Both the position numbers and the translations under genes were made by a program. DNA of 49,916 nucleotides from the IMG/VR virus record IMGVR_UViG_3300042198_000175, positions 1 to 49,916 of that record, one strand, 5' to 3'. This document shows, in pieces, positions 34,401 to 44,158 of the stretch (position 1 is its first letter; every line of letters begins with the position of its first letter). The stretch is from a virus. Under the pieces are notes generated by a model that was not told the DNA's origin, did no database searches, and saw only the letters and a list, made by a program, of their open reading frames with translations.

Positions 34401-37400
34401 TGGTTTAAACCAACAAATTTATAACCTGGCAGAACAGCAGGGAACTCTAGGATTTATACTTAACCCCCATCGACTAAGGCACGGTGAAGACTTAGGTGGT
34501 TTGTATTTTAGAGCGGTAGCTGATACTGTTAGATACGAAGAAAATGACCTATACCAAAACCTAGGTGGTATCTATAAAGCAGTTGGGGGGCCAGCAACGA
34601 TTAGAGAGGGTCTCCCTACATTTAATAGCATGAGACAGATAGCTATCATTGACCGCGACTCAATGCATAAGAGGGCTAAAGAATCATTTATACAGGCTGG
34701 TCTATCAGAAGAACAAGCAGAACAAAGAGCAACACAACAGGTAAATAAAGTATTTGCTATAAGTAAGTTCAAAGGAGAAGGAAAAGGAGAAGACCAAAAG
34801 CAGATGTTCTTTTATCCTTTTAGGGTAACTGAACAAGTAGTTGGTCGTATGAGAAACTTACAGAGCGGTAGACCGGTTGAGTCCTCATCCCCTGAGTTTA
34901 ATAACTACGCTAGAAGCTTAGGTGTTGTAGGAGGAGACGACGAAATTTCACTAGATTCAATAATCGGCGGTAGTATTCTCACCTCCTTACCTCCACACCA
35001 GTTTAACTACCTACAGACTTTATATAATGACCAGCTAGAAAAAGATAGAGACCCGGCAGGAGCAGTACCAGCTAGCTTGTCTGATGATGGGGGACAGATT
35101 GTTAAGTTCTTAAAAGAAAACTTCCATGGCAATGCTACTTCCCTTGTTCGTGGTTTCCTGGGAGGAGCAACACCTAAAAGAGTAGCACAGAGTTTTGGTA
35201 TTAGCACTATGAGTGACTTTGCTTATATCAATTCTGACTATGAATACAATCTAGATGAGCATAGTAAGGGTACTAAAGCTACTTATAGCTATTTACATAG
35301 CATAACAATGACTTTTGACACCCGCCAACTAGCACAGAATACATCTTTTGCTGGAAGGGTAACTCAAACTTTAAAAAAAGGAACTACATTCTTAGGTAGA
35401 GAGACCCTAATTACTCAGACTGATGTTTATCAACATCTAACTGACGAACTAACTGAACAAGTAAGACAACACAGTGACGGAAAAGCTAGAGAGTTTACAG
35501 ATTTAGACGCTAGACAGAAAAAAAAGGTTCAGACTTATTTTCACAATAAATATCAAGTAATACTATTTAAAGATGGAGAATTTTTCTTTAGACCAGGTGT
35601 GCACTCCCCAGCTACTGGAGCAGATATAGACGAAAGGCTACGAAGTAAAAAAATAATAGGAAGGCTAAACCAATCAGAAGGGTTCTTTACTATTGATGGT
35701 TTACTTAATGAGAGTGGTGGGCTTCTACAGTACCCTAGTTCAATAGGGCAAGAAAAGTCAACAGAACTTATACACTTTAAAATACCAGCTTTCAGCCAAA
35801 GAGAGTACGGCGGTGAAACTGTTCTTTACAATGACGCTAGAGTTTTCTTAACAAACTCAAATACTACAGTATTAGAGCTAGACGTTGCTACCAGTAGAGA
35901 TATGATGAGTGGACAGAGACCTGGTAGTGACACAGCTAAAGGTCCTGGGGTAATGGTTGATGGTGAACTCTTTCGGGTCATAGAGCAAACAAGTGGTTTT
36001 GCGACTGGAGACGAAACTTTACTATCTAATAGGCTTGCTAACCAAAACCTTTACGCAGTTCTAGCCCCCAGCCAAGTAAAGGGGTTTAACTTTGAGTCAG
36101 GCTTCTCTCTCATCGAAGATGAGGACAGCCGACTAATGAATCTAGTAGCAACTGGAAATAGGAAAGTAGGAACCCCAGTAGAAAGGCAAAAAGGGGGAGA
36201 AGTAGTAGCACAAGCCTTAGCATTTTTAATGTTAGGAAGTGAAGTAGAAGGTAAAAGAATATCTACCTCTCTAGGTGAGAATTTAGTAACACACGATGAC
36301 AAGAAACAGTTTGGTAAAGTACTAACTAAAGCTGATGGGTCTGGTAAACCAAGTAAGTTTGGTAAACCACTAGGACAAAAGGAGGGGAAAATTGAATCTT
36401 ACATAAGTATCTCTCAAGCTATGCAGCCTACAGCTTTAGTTTACTCAGAGCTAGGGTCTTTAGCTTTACCAGAATACTTAAGGAATACAAGTATTTCCAT
36501 CGAAGAAGCTTTGATAAAAACTGTAAAAGAAGCATTAGAAGGAAATATTGAAGCTCGTGAGCACTTAAGTAAGCAAGCTTCAGCAATCTTTGAAGGAGCG
36601 AGGAAGAGTGCCAACGCCCTAAAATTTGGTGATAGGTACGTCTTCTCTGAAGTGATGGAGAACCGCACAGCCTCTTTCCTAGCATACTTTATAAAAATAA
36701 CCCAAGACCTCTTTACAGATATAAAAGATAAAGATAGGTTACAGGGTCCCTCAATCAGCGAATTAAATCCAGCCTACTTCTTTGAGGATGTTAACAATAG
36801 AAAAGTAGGAAATGAACAGTTACAAAAGTATACTGGCGTTTATGAAGAGTCATCTACTGTTACTACTGATGAAAAACAACTAAACCAAGTCCTAACAAAA
36901 AGTACCCAAAGAATAGCCTCAGCCTTCAATATCAAACTTCCTACTCCAAAGGACTTTAAAGATGCTAAGGATGATTCAGCAAGAACAGAGGAGTTGAAAG
37001 AGCAGTTAGGTATAGGTCTAGACCTTTTAGACAGACTACTAAGGTTTAACCGCTTTGTAGAGTTTGGCATAGAGCATATACCAAGCAAAATAGCAGTAGC
37101 TGTAGGTATGGCAAATATGACTAAGTTAGAGGGTCAGTATGTACACGAACTAACTAAAAATCAACTAAGTCTTTATACCTACACAGAAAAAGAAGAAGAA
37201 GATGTTTACACTATCCAACAGGCTGTCATTCTCCTTGGCAGCTTAATGGAAGGTAGTATCCCTGATCCTATTAGAGCTAGGTCTAACCTCTACACATTTA
37301 AAACTACTAACTTAGCTATCCACTCAAAGAACTATGAAAGATCAAGTCCAACTCCAACCATAAGTGGAGAGGAAGCAGAACGAATAGGATTGACAAGATG

Positions 37401-40400
37401 GCAAGCTTCGCGAATAGGTGTTAGTAGTGCTTTTAACTTTGTAAACGAGTTTTTATCTTCCTTTAGTAGAATAGCTTCTAACGCATTACCTAACGTTATA
37501 ACAGAGAAGGGTGATGTTATCTACTCTACTCCTTTAGCAGAAGACGCAATCAAATTATTTTTATTAGGTGAGGACGAAGCTAGTAACGAAGTCCTAGCAA
37601 CTATGCACGGTGTGAGAACTATTACTAACTCTCTGTCTACCACACCAAGCAAGGATAGCATAGACAACAGAAGAAAAGCCTTAGAGACAAAAATACTCAC
37701 AGACCTAAAAGCTAGTGAAACAAAGTTAAATAGTGTACAAACTGAACTAAAGAATATACTAGATAGTTACACAGCAGCTAGAGCTACAAATGAAAATCTA
37801 GACTTTCAAGAACACGTTGAAGTTTACAAACAAAGTCAGATTACAGCAGGTAAAACTTTAATTACCCCTGTTGGTTATTACACCAGTCTATTTACAGAAC
37901 TGGGTAGAGCTTTTAATTTGAGCACAGATGTAACTATAGAAAAAATCCAAGAAAATTTGACTTATGAAACTTTAAGTAAAGCAGGCGTTTACGACCATTA
38001 CCAAGCTGAGTTAAATCAAAGAATATCTGCCTCCCAGGGTACAGAATTAGGTACAGAGTATCTTAAGCACGGATTAACTACACTTTATGACCTAGCAACT
38101 GCATTTAAAGGTGCACCTACTGATAAACTTCCGTTAATAGCTAAAGATAAAGAACGTATACAAAAAAGAGCACAGCACGTCTATGATCAGATAACGCAGA
38201 CACAAAGGCTAGTTCTACCAAGAATCTACATACATAGTAGGCAGGAAGGTAAATACCAAGTTTCCTTCGCTCCCACAGACCAAGTTGCCCCTTCTCAAGG
38301 TTTATTACTAGGTTTAGATTTACTACAAAAACTCTCTCTAGTCTTCCAGGGTACATCCCATGCAGCCCTCCGTACACAAGAAAGACTACGACAACGACTC
38401 CAATCTACCATACCTATTTTTGAAGAGATATCTAAAAATATAGAAGATTCAGCTGAAAACAGGATCTCAACTGGGATAACTAGTATCTCAGAGTACCAGT
38501 ATAGGCAAATACTAGATCTAGAGTCAACCATGAAAGAGTCTATAGATAATACTCTCATGCTTCTTGATAGCCAAGAAACTATTAGACAAGCTTCAGTTGA
38601 TAGGTTAAAACTAAGAGGTATCAGTGCTATCGCCATGTCCAGTTTACTTGTTGGAGAGCGTGAACTCTACCAGGGCGGGAGGCTTTACGACCTAGATGCT
38701 TATGGAAAACAAAGTAAAACAACAGGACTTACCACCCACCTCCTATTTATCCATCATACTTTCTTAGAGTTAGATAAATTAACTAAAGATATCTCAGAAA
38801 AGCAGAAACAGATTAATAAAGATGGTACTACTCCTGAAAGGGGAGAGGAAATCAACAAATTACAGGCAGAAAGAGAGGCTAAGTTTGAAAAACTAGCTGA
38901 TGGTCTTCAAGTCTACCGTACAGTTAATGATGTAATGAATAATGTACCTAGTGATAAGAGAAACCTAATCACTGCTGACCATCTGAAGAGAGCTTTCTAC
39001 GAACAAGACAACATCAGCATTCTTAGACCAGACCTTACTACCTTTACTAACTTTGCTACTAATTTAATAATGGCTGCTGATGTCAACTCAGTAACTAACA
39101 ACGTAGAGGACTACTTACAGGCTAAGGCAGCTATCGCACCTAAAAGACAACAACTAGCAGCAGTCATAAAAGGTCAGATTATCACTACTGAAGAAAGTAT
39201 AGCAGAAATAAAAAGTCAGATAGACGTAATTAATAAAAAGCCTAAGTTAGGTATAACGAGTGACGTAGATAATATTTGGAGAAGAAGTGAGATAAAAGAA
39301 TTAAACTCACAGTTAAATGAAAAAACAGCAGAATTAAGAGGTCTTCAAAGAGACCTAAATTTTGTAGAAAAATATACAGCCCACCCTAATTTAGTAATTA
39401 ACCTGTTTAGGAAACATGGTGTTTCACTAGGTGATATTAGTAAAGAATCTGCCTATAAAGCAGCAGCAGACAGCAACCTTTTTATAACTAGAGCAGAACT
39501 AGCGAGAGTACAAACTACCCAACTTCATCAACCTAAATATAAAGAACTAAAAAAAAGAGAGAAAACTGTCGTAGACCTAGTAATTAAACAAAAAACACTT
39601 AGTAGCTCTTTTAGAGAAAAGAAACGAGAGCAAAGAAAAGAAACTGATATAGCTAAAAAAACTTCTTTAAATAATGACATTAATAACTTAAAAAAACAGA
39701 TTAGTACTACAAGAACCAAAATAAACCTTGGTAGGAAACAAATATCAAAGTTAAAGGAACAGGTAAAGGGTATTTATACACCTGATAGTTTAGATATACA
39801 GGAGTTTATTTTAGAAGTAGTAGAAGGTACTCCTTATGGTTACAATTATAAATACTTAAAACTAATAACTGATATTGAGAGAGCAAGCCTTAAAAGCGGT
39901 ACAGAAAATATAAGAGGGTACTTAGAGGTAGCACAAGAACAGTATAAGCAGTTAAGGATAGATAGAGGTAGAAATCTTGGTAGCGAAGAACTTCTTTACA
40001 GTGTATATAAACTATCCACAGAAGGTTTTTCTGAGGAAGAAAGGCAAAAAGCCTTTGAAACACTCTTAGATGAAAGGGCTTCTATTTTAAGAGATAGACA
40101 GAGTACTCAGTTGGCAGTCTTAAGGGAGCAGACAATAAAAAACTCAAAAGAGCTGGGTAAGTACCTTTACCATGTAATAGCAGTTAGACAGGGTGCACCT
40201 CATGGTTCCAGTCTAGAATCTGAGTCTGGTACTTTCCCTCTAGTAGGTTTAACTTATGAAGACCTTCGGGAAAGAACTCAAAAGTCTGGTACTTTAGTAA
40301 ACCCAGCTAAAAAAGAAGCAAGGACTCTAATGCTTCTGTCTGCTCTGGGTGTACACTATACACAACTTGGAGACTATGATGGTGACAGCTTTCAAGCGGC

Positions 40401-43400
40401 AGTTAGCCAAATAGGTCGCCTAGACTCCTCAATCCTAGACTTGGATAATCAACTTCGGAGCCTCGAAAAAGGAAAAACAGAACGTAAGCAAAGTAATGTA
40501 GAGCCTAGTAAGCAAAAGTACTTTGACGAACTAGCAATAACAAGCCTAAATGAGAAAAGAGCAACCTTAATTGCTCAAAGAGAGAAGCTACTACAGGAAC
40601 AAGTTAAACTTAGAGAAGCAGCACTAGAGAGATCAGAAAAAGCTGTCAGAGAGTTTACTAAGATGTATACAGGTTTGCCCTCCGAGTTGGTAGAAGGGGG
40701 AGAAGATGCAGTTCTAAAGGTAGACCAACTTCAAGAGTTTACTAAACAGTATAGGGATACTTTAGCTAACATCTACGATAACATTGACCACGTAATGATT
40801 TCTGAAGGTTCCTATAGTACTGAAAATCTGCAAAAACTAAAGTTTACTTATGATGGCACTAAATATAATGTTAGCGATAGAGATACCCTTTCTGCTGAGT
40901 TACTAAGACAAGTAGATGCAGACTTAGTAGAGATCAATAATAACTTAAGTAATAATCCTCCTAAAAGTGGTCAGACAGCTAATGATTATGTCAAAGGAAT
41001 GATTATAAACAGAATGGCAATGGAAGCAAACGTAAGGACTCCTGTATCAATTAGTCAGAAAATTCAGGCAGCCGCGTTTGGCTCTTTGTTAGAAGAGGAA
41101 TCACTCTTTAACCTCCAAGCTATTGCTGGCGCGGGAGGTACAGGATTATTAGGCTCAACTTATAACACTATCGTACCCTTAGTAGCACTCAGAATGACTG
41201 AGATAGCATCCTCTAAGGTATTCAACTCAGAAGCAGCCTCTACCTATCGCATGGCTCTAGCCTTAGGACTCAATAGACAGATTAACCAAATAAATGCAAA
41301 ACTAAACCCAGACCGATCGTCTTCTTTAGGGACTATTAGTAACGAGGAAAAAACAAGGTTAGCAAAAGAAAAAGCAGGTCTATTGGCAAAAAGACATCAA
41401 CTCCTAAAAAACGAAGAGACTATAGCCGACAGACTTAAGCTTGAGGAGATGGATAGGATAACACAGGTGGCACTTCGTTTCACATCCACAGTTCAGCAGT
41501 TCCTAAGAGATGCAACTATTAAACCAAAAGAAGATAAAGCCGCCGCTAAAAAAGGTCAACCTCCTATTACTTTATTAGAGGTAGCAGCAGAATACACTTT
41601 ATCTAAAGAACAGCTTGAAAATTATGGTATTGTAGCTGTGGACGGAGTGGATGGTACTAGGTCTCCAAGAGGTTTATCCAACTTGCTAAGTCGTGTCACA
41701 GGTAGCTCTGATTCAGAAATAGCTAATAGAAGGGAAAACCTACTTACTACATTTTTAGGAGAAAAGCTGGGGGCTGCTCTATTAACAGGCACTGGTCTTA
41801 AGGGTACAGCTTCTGCTGAAGTGAATATGCCTGATGCTAGAGCTTTTGCAGCTCTTAAACTTATAACTGAATACTCACAATTTGACACTGCTACAGAAAT
41901 GATTCAAAAGAGTGTCTTTTCTAGTCAGTTAGATGCGGCACGACAGAAAGATCGCTACAAAGACATGGCTAATGATCAAGAGTTTTTGTCACACTTTATA
42001 GCTGACTTAGTAACTGCTTTTGAAAGTGACTTTATACTTGGAAATGTAATAGAAATAGATAACAGAAATAACTTTGGTGACTCTTACCAAAGAATTATGG
42101 ATCAGTACGGCTTAATAGCAGGTAAGAAAGAAGTAACAGAAGATGGTAAGACAAAAACTCTTATAAGTATAACTTACGATGATTCACAAATTGGAAAACT
42201 AAGAGAGCAAGAAAAGAATAGATTACTGTTACTAGCAAAAAGAGATGCAGCTTCTATAAGCTATGATAGTGAAGATAGTGAAGGTAAGCAACTTGACAAG
42301 TACTTAGATAAATATGAGCAGGAATTAATACAAAGAAGGAAGGCTATAAAAACTAGTCTCGAAGCCTTAGAAGCTTCCTCCACAGACTCTGATAGGTTTA
42401 AAGCTGCTATCAAAGCAGTTCAAGTTATAAGTGTACAGCAAGATACTGAGTACTTAGCCCAAAACTTACAAGACTTAAAACAATTTCAAAAGGTTGTCAA
42501 GTCTATCAGAGGAGCAGATGGTACACCCTCCGACTTAGAAGATAACCTTAACTTATATCAACAGGCATTTGTACAGCAACTTGCAGCTGGTAAGATAGAC
42601 AGCCAGATATGGACAGGATTCTTTGCCCTCGCCCTACCGCAGATTAATGAGATAATAACTAAGGATGCTAGTGAAACCCGCGCAAGGGAGGGTGAGGTAG
42701 GAAAAGAAATCGAGTCAGAATCTATAACCAGTCAAGCAGGCATTAGGTTGATGACTGGTGTGCTACCTCCTTCAGTTCAACCTACAAACTACCACGAGCG
42801 TATGGCAAGCGTTTTTGTTACTACTGCCGAGGGGGTAGAAAACCAAAAACTTAGTTTAGCTAAAGTACTTCTACAAACTATATTTGAAGATGCTGGGGTA
42901 GTACTAAATAAAGAAGAAACAGAAGCAGTATTTAATCCTATTACTATTTCCTCCGATGAAAAAATGGCTTCTACTAGACAAAAGTTTATGGAGGTCATTG
43001 AAGAATCAAGTTTAAGTGAAGAACAAAAAATAAAAACACAAGAAACATTTGGAAAAGGTTTTGATGCAATCTCTCGAATTGAGGCAGGTACAAGCCCAGT
43101 AGAATTGTTAAGAAATGCCAGTGCTTACCTCTACAACACCTCTTTTATCACAGAACAGATGGTAAGCCTAAGCGCACAGCAGCGACAAAATATGGCAAAC
43201 ACAGACCAGTCAGAAGAAGAAAGAAATAGACTTGACCGAGAATACCAAAGAGTTATTCAACATTTAGAGGAAAGTAGAAGTAATCTTAAAGCAGAAAGCT
43301 CAGAGGGGGTAGAAGCTATACCTAGCAGTAATGCTCAGTTAGATTTACAAAGGGAATTACAGACACAGTTTAATGAGCAAATTAACAGAGTAAACCAGGT

Positions 43401-44139
43401 ACAGCATGATATAGCTGTTAGGAAAGCAAGTAGGGTTGGTAGAAGGATAAATACTACCTCAGAATTAATGAGTATTGTAGCTGTTCCTCTACTCTTTGCA
43501 GCTTTAGGAGATACAAGAGACCCTGATAAACTAGGACAAGCTGTTATATTAGCAACAGATGCCTTTCAAGAGTTATCGTACTCACACTTTGTAACTGATG
43601 GTGTAAAGCAACCTGACTTTGGTGGTTGGAGAGGTGCAAGAGTTAGACATAGACTTAATACTACTCAGAATACTTTGGAAGCTATGAGTACAGCTTTGGT
43701 CTTTGAAGGGATGTACAGAGGTACACAAGAGATTACTAAAGCAACAGTTAGTACCTTAGCTAAAGGGTCGAGAGCCTTCTTTGCTTCAGCCGGCGGTAGA
43801 TTTTTTGCTGAGTCTTTTGGGAATATTACAGGTATGTTACTAGCAGGTGCTGTCACCGGCAGAAGTAGAAGTATCCCAGGTGAGTCTTTCACTGACACTG
43901 ATGTTGCTAACTCAATTATAAAAACAATAGTTGAATCAACTAGACTCGCTCTGTCCCAAATGGCAGAAGAAGTAACAGAACAACTGATGTCAGCACAGCT
44001 AGAAGAGGCAGAAGGTACATTCGTTGAAATGGTTGCAAGGCTCTCCGACTTTAATCCAAATGAGCGTTTTCAAGATACAGCGGAGGCTACAATTTACGAT
44101 AACCAACCAATCTCAGTGCTAGTCGTTTCAGAAGCTTAA
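31459..44139 (+). CDS. Giant virion-type protein with PLD nuclease and DxDGD polymerase-like motif
   Basis: This 4226-residue protein is the largest gene in the window. Near the N-terminus it carries a phospholipase-D-superfamily pair of HKD motifs. The first is divergent: H286-x-K288 with D294, then STQN. The second is clear: H538-x-K540 with D546, then GSAN at 562-565 and NVE shortly after. The family includes nucleases of the Nuc/BfiI type. At 2972-2976 lies D-Y-D-G-D in the context TQLGDYDGDSFQAAV, matching the metal-binding DbDGD motif of two-barrel RNA polymerases (YonO, QDE-1, crAss-like virion polymerases). A GTGLLGSTYNT segment about 255 residues later is where such enzymes have conserved downstream elements, but this is weak. 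Residues about 2580-2775 are coiled-coil-like. The last 220 residues contain apolar stretches. I see no secretion signal. It may be injected with DNA and may also serve as tape measure. Confidence 0.6.
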   Translation: MSDPTTGSTPDSTSEPTTSVFESLVEYQMGAGSPVSQFFASVAENSRDPFRAAADISIRFTERFVTQELERSAAIINEGGINRLTDPVRADFLLRMHNEHLQYTIQSESAKISSSLGHYNQEMQRVTGITYESYTGSGSGRESKRIDTYSAPSGFIARPLHYDTYSLFASEESKQLNLRMSIYQLQEINTVAGIAQREKDRTEIITQGYSTDRRGQTENFFGEVTSQADEKQQSLRVKSAGNTVGKRINLPSVFAANVLNEALNVEKTDDSMKGVTTVAMVDGSLHPKVGYLSDPKTGNVKIAFISTQNITSALSRGDTTEEMLVLRSDVTFTDPKRTDKRSELMSQLVDLTESIFEATRDKYNDNTKELQSKFDITYRKDIRAKLNKRLSARQVAGVKRSVYVNQDIHNQIANLLHSTYSAGDATTGDKVVISLQYIEKLFETTQREKDFELTGEGLDKQSKKFKDFKTKALNAILSLADQGRVSIAISGDSFGEGQGLFKLLDEYHSGNITGDKRTALETLLNRNVFSVLPSAYAHSKTLAILDDTTKPGDVKLKGFVIGSANISNYAYRTNVESSLFITDEQVEALTDSEQRDIANYYYHGVSNFNRQNTQGSRLNQRGSAKQTQRLIQLLDDQGAVDQRSKQSGKSAAPFTYARIYDPNRAGELIGLSLKIQTGSNSNYSFSVTVGEQVGQQGAVPIVYLSKNNRVINGMIFKNDSREVLELPSRRDESGAVVARQLEPGQTQSFDAFDTLFGMMNTMRHAMIFETQRGSVQKGISVLTDSTRQQSLQRTLSSILYTEANAQGLLNLTDSSNLTFGSMLSKFSQKGQLETVLNILEQKLSSEMPTVDQTGEPVPRNYNTDLNVIQRQEEIKSLFTEIRSGITDFDKPLGLGAQGLANNIVLRLDKLLQLSIDNEKQATIYTDILMLMIGQDEVAKKQFESAQQKAKRDVFSQITSVFFQPHELSYSFGQALYKKPVFGLNQQIYNLAEQQGTLGFILNPHRLRHGEDLGGLYFRAVADTVRYEENDLYQNLGGIYKAVGGPATIREGLPTFNSMRQIAIIDRDSMHKRAKESFIQAGLSEEQAEQRATQQVNKVFAISKFKGEGKGEDQKQMFFYPFRVTEQVVGRMRNLQSGRPVESSSPEFNNYARSLGVVGGDDEISLDSIIGGSILTSLPPHQFNYLQTLYNDQLEKDRDPAGAVPASLSDDGGQIVKFLKENFHGNATSLVRGFLGGATPKRVAQSFGISTMSDFAYINSDYEYNLDEHSKGTKATYSYLHSITMTFDTRQLAQNTSFAGRVTQTLKKGTTFLGRETLITQTDVYQHLTDELTEQVRQHSDGKAREFTDLDARQKKKVQTYFHNKYQVILFKDGEFFFRPGVHSPATGADIDERLRSKKIIGRLNQSEGFFTIDGLLNESGGLLQYPSSIGQEKSTELIHFKIPAFSQREYGGETVLYNDARVFLTNSNTTVLELDVATSRDMMSGQRPGSDTAKGPGVMVDGELFRVIEQTSGFATGDETLLSNRLANQNLYAVLAPSQVKGFNFESGFSLIEDEDSRLMNLVATGNRKVGTPVERQKGGEVVAQALAFLMLGSEVEGKRISTSLGENLVTHDDKKQFGKVLTKADGSGKPSKFGKPLGQKEGKIESYISISQAMQPTALVYSELGSLALPEYLRNTSISIEEALIKTVKEALEGNIEAREHLSKQASAIFEGARKSANALKFGDRYVFSEVMENRTASFLAYFIKITQDLFTDIKDKDRLQGPSISELNPAYFFEDVNNRKVGNEQLQKYTGVYEESSTVTTDEKQLNQVLTKSTQRIASAFNIKLPTPKDFKDAKDDSARTEELKEQLGIGLDLLDRLLRFNRFVEFGIEHIPSKIAVAVGMANMTKLEGQYVHELTKNQLSLYTYTEKEEEDVYTIQQAVILLGSLMEGSIPDPIRARSNLYTFKTTNLAIHSKNYERSSPTPTISGEEAERIGLTRWQASRIGVSSAFNFVNEFLSSFSRIASNALPNVITEKGDVIYSTPLAEDAIKLFLLGEDEASNEVLATMHGVRTITNSLSTTPSKDSIDNRRKALETKILTDLKASETKLNSVQTELKNILDSYTAARATNENLDFQEHVEVYKQSQITAGKTLITPVGYYTSLFTELGRAFNLSTDVTIEKIQENLTYETLSKAGVYDHYQAELNQRISASQGTELGTEYLKHGLTTLYDLATAFKGAPTDKLPLIAKDKERIQKRAQHVYDQITQTQRLVLPRIYIHSRQEGKYQVSFAPTDQVAPSQGLLLGLDLLQKLSLVFQGTSHAALRTQERLRQRLQSTIPIFEEISKNIEDSAENRISTGITSISEYQYRQILDLESTMKESIDNTLMLLDSQETIRQASVDRLKLRGISAIAMSSLLVGERELYQGGRLYDLDAYGKQSKTTGLTTHLLFIHHTFLELDKLTKDISEKQKQINKDGTTPERGEEINKLQAEREAKFEKLADGLQVYRTVNDVMNNVPSDKRNLITADHLKRAFYEQDNISILRPDLTTFTNFATNLIMAADVNSVTNNVEDYLQAKAAIAPKRQQLAAVIKGQIITTEESIAEIKSQIDVINKKPKLGITSDVDNIWRRSEIKELNSQLNEKTAELRGLQRDLNFVEKYTAHPNLVINLFRKHGVSLGDISKESAYKAAADSNLFITRAELARVQTTQLHQPKYKELKKREKTVVDLVIKQKTLSSSFREKKREQRKETDIAKKTSLNNDINNLKKQISTTRTKINLGRKQISKLKEQVKGIYTPDSLDIQEFILEVVEGTPYGYNYKYLKLITDIERASLKSGTENIRGYLEVAQEQYKQLRIDRGRNLGSEELLYSVYKLSTEGFSEEERQKAFETLLDERASILRDRQSTQLAVLREQTIKNSKELGKYLYHVIAVRQGAPHGSSLESESGTFPLVGLTYEDLRERTQKSGTLVNPAKKEARTLMLLSALGVHYTQLGDYDGDSFQAAVSQIGRLDSSILDLDNQLRSLEKGKTERKQSNVEPSKQKYFDELAITSLNEKRATLIAQREKLLQEQVKLREAALERSEKAVREFTKMYTGLPSELVEGGEDAVLKVDQLQEFTKQYRDTLANIYDNIDHVMISEGSYSTENLQKLKFTYDGTKYNVSDRDTLSAELLRQVDADLVEINNNLSNNPPKSGQTANDYVKGMIINRMAMEANVRTPVSISQKIQAAAFGSLLEEESLFNLQAIAGAGGTGLLGSTYNTIVPLVALRMTEIASSKVFNSEAASTYRMALALGLNRQINQINAKLNPDRSSSLGTISNEEKTRLAKEKAGLLAKRHQLLKNEETIADRLKLEEMDRITQVALRFTSTVQQFLRDATIKPKEDKAAAKKGQPPITLLEVAAEYTLSKEQLENYGIVAVDGVDGTRSPRGLSNLLSRVTGSSDSEIANRRENLLTTFLGEKLGAALLTGTGLKGTASAEVNMPDARAFAALKLITEYSQFDTATEMIQKSVFSSQLDAARQKDRYKDMANDQEFLSHFIADLVTAFESDFILGNVIEIDNRNNFGDSYQRIMDQYGLIAGKKEVTEDGKTKTLISITYDDSQIGKLREQEKNRLLLLAKRDAASISYDSEDSEGKQLDKYLDKYEQELIQRRKAIKTSLEALEASSTDSDRFKAAIKAVQVISVQQDTEYLAQNLQDLKQFQKVVKSIRGADGTPSDLEDNLNLYQQAFVQQLAAGKIDSQIWTGFFALALPQINEIITKDASETRAREGEVGKEIESESITSQAGIRLMTGVLPPSVQPTNYHERMASVFVTTAEGVENQKLSLAKVLLQTIFEDAGVVLNKEETEAVFNPITISSDEKMASTRQKFMEVIEESSLSEEQKIKTQETFGKGFDAISRIEAGTSPVELLRNASAYLYNTSFITEQMVSLSAQQRQNMANTDQSEEERNRLDREYQRVIQHLEESRSNLKAESSEGVEAIPSSNAQLDLQRELQTQFNEQINRVNQVQHDIAVRKASRVGRRINTTSELMSIVAVPLLFAALGDTRDPDKLGQAVILATDAFQELSYSHFVTDGVKQPDFGGWRGARVRHRLNTTQNTLEAMSTALVFEGMYRGTQEITKATVSTLAKGSRAFFASAGGRFFAESFGNITGMLLAGAVTGRSRSIPGESFTDTDVANSIIKTIVESTRLALSQMAEEVTEQLMSAQLEEAEGTFVEMVARLSDFNPNERFQDTAEATIYDNQPISVLVVSEA

Positions 44140-44158
44140 CAAAAAAAAAGACAAAATT

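Noticed and set aside
36051-38636. Several minus-strand open frames inside the giant gene
   Set aside because: They are short, lie antisense to a strongly coding frame, have no ribosome-binding sites and show low-complexity composition typical of shadow frames.
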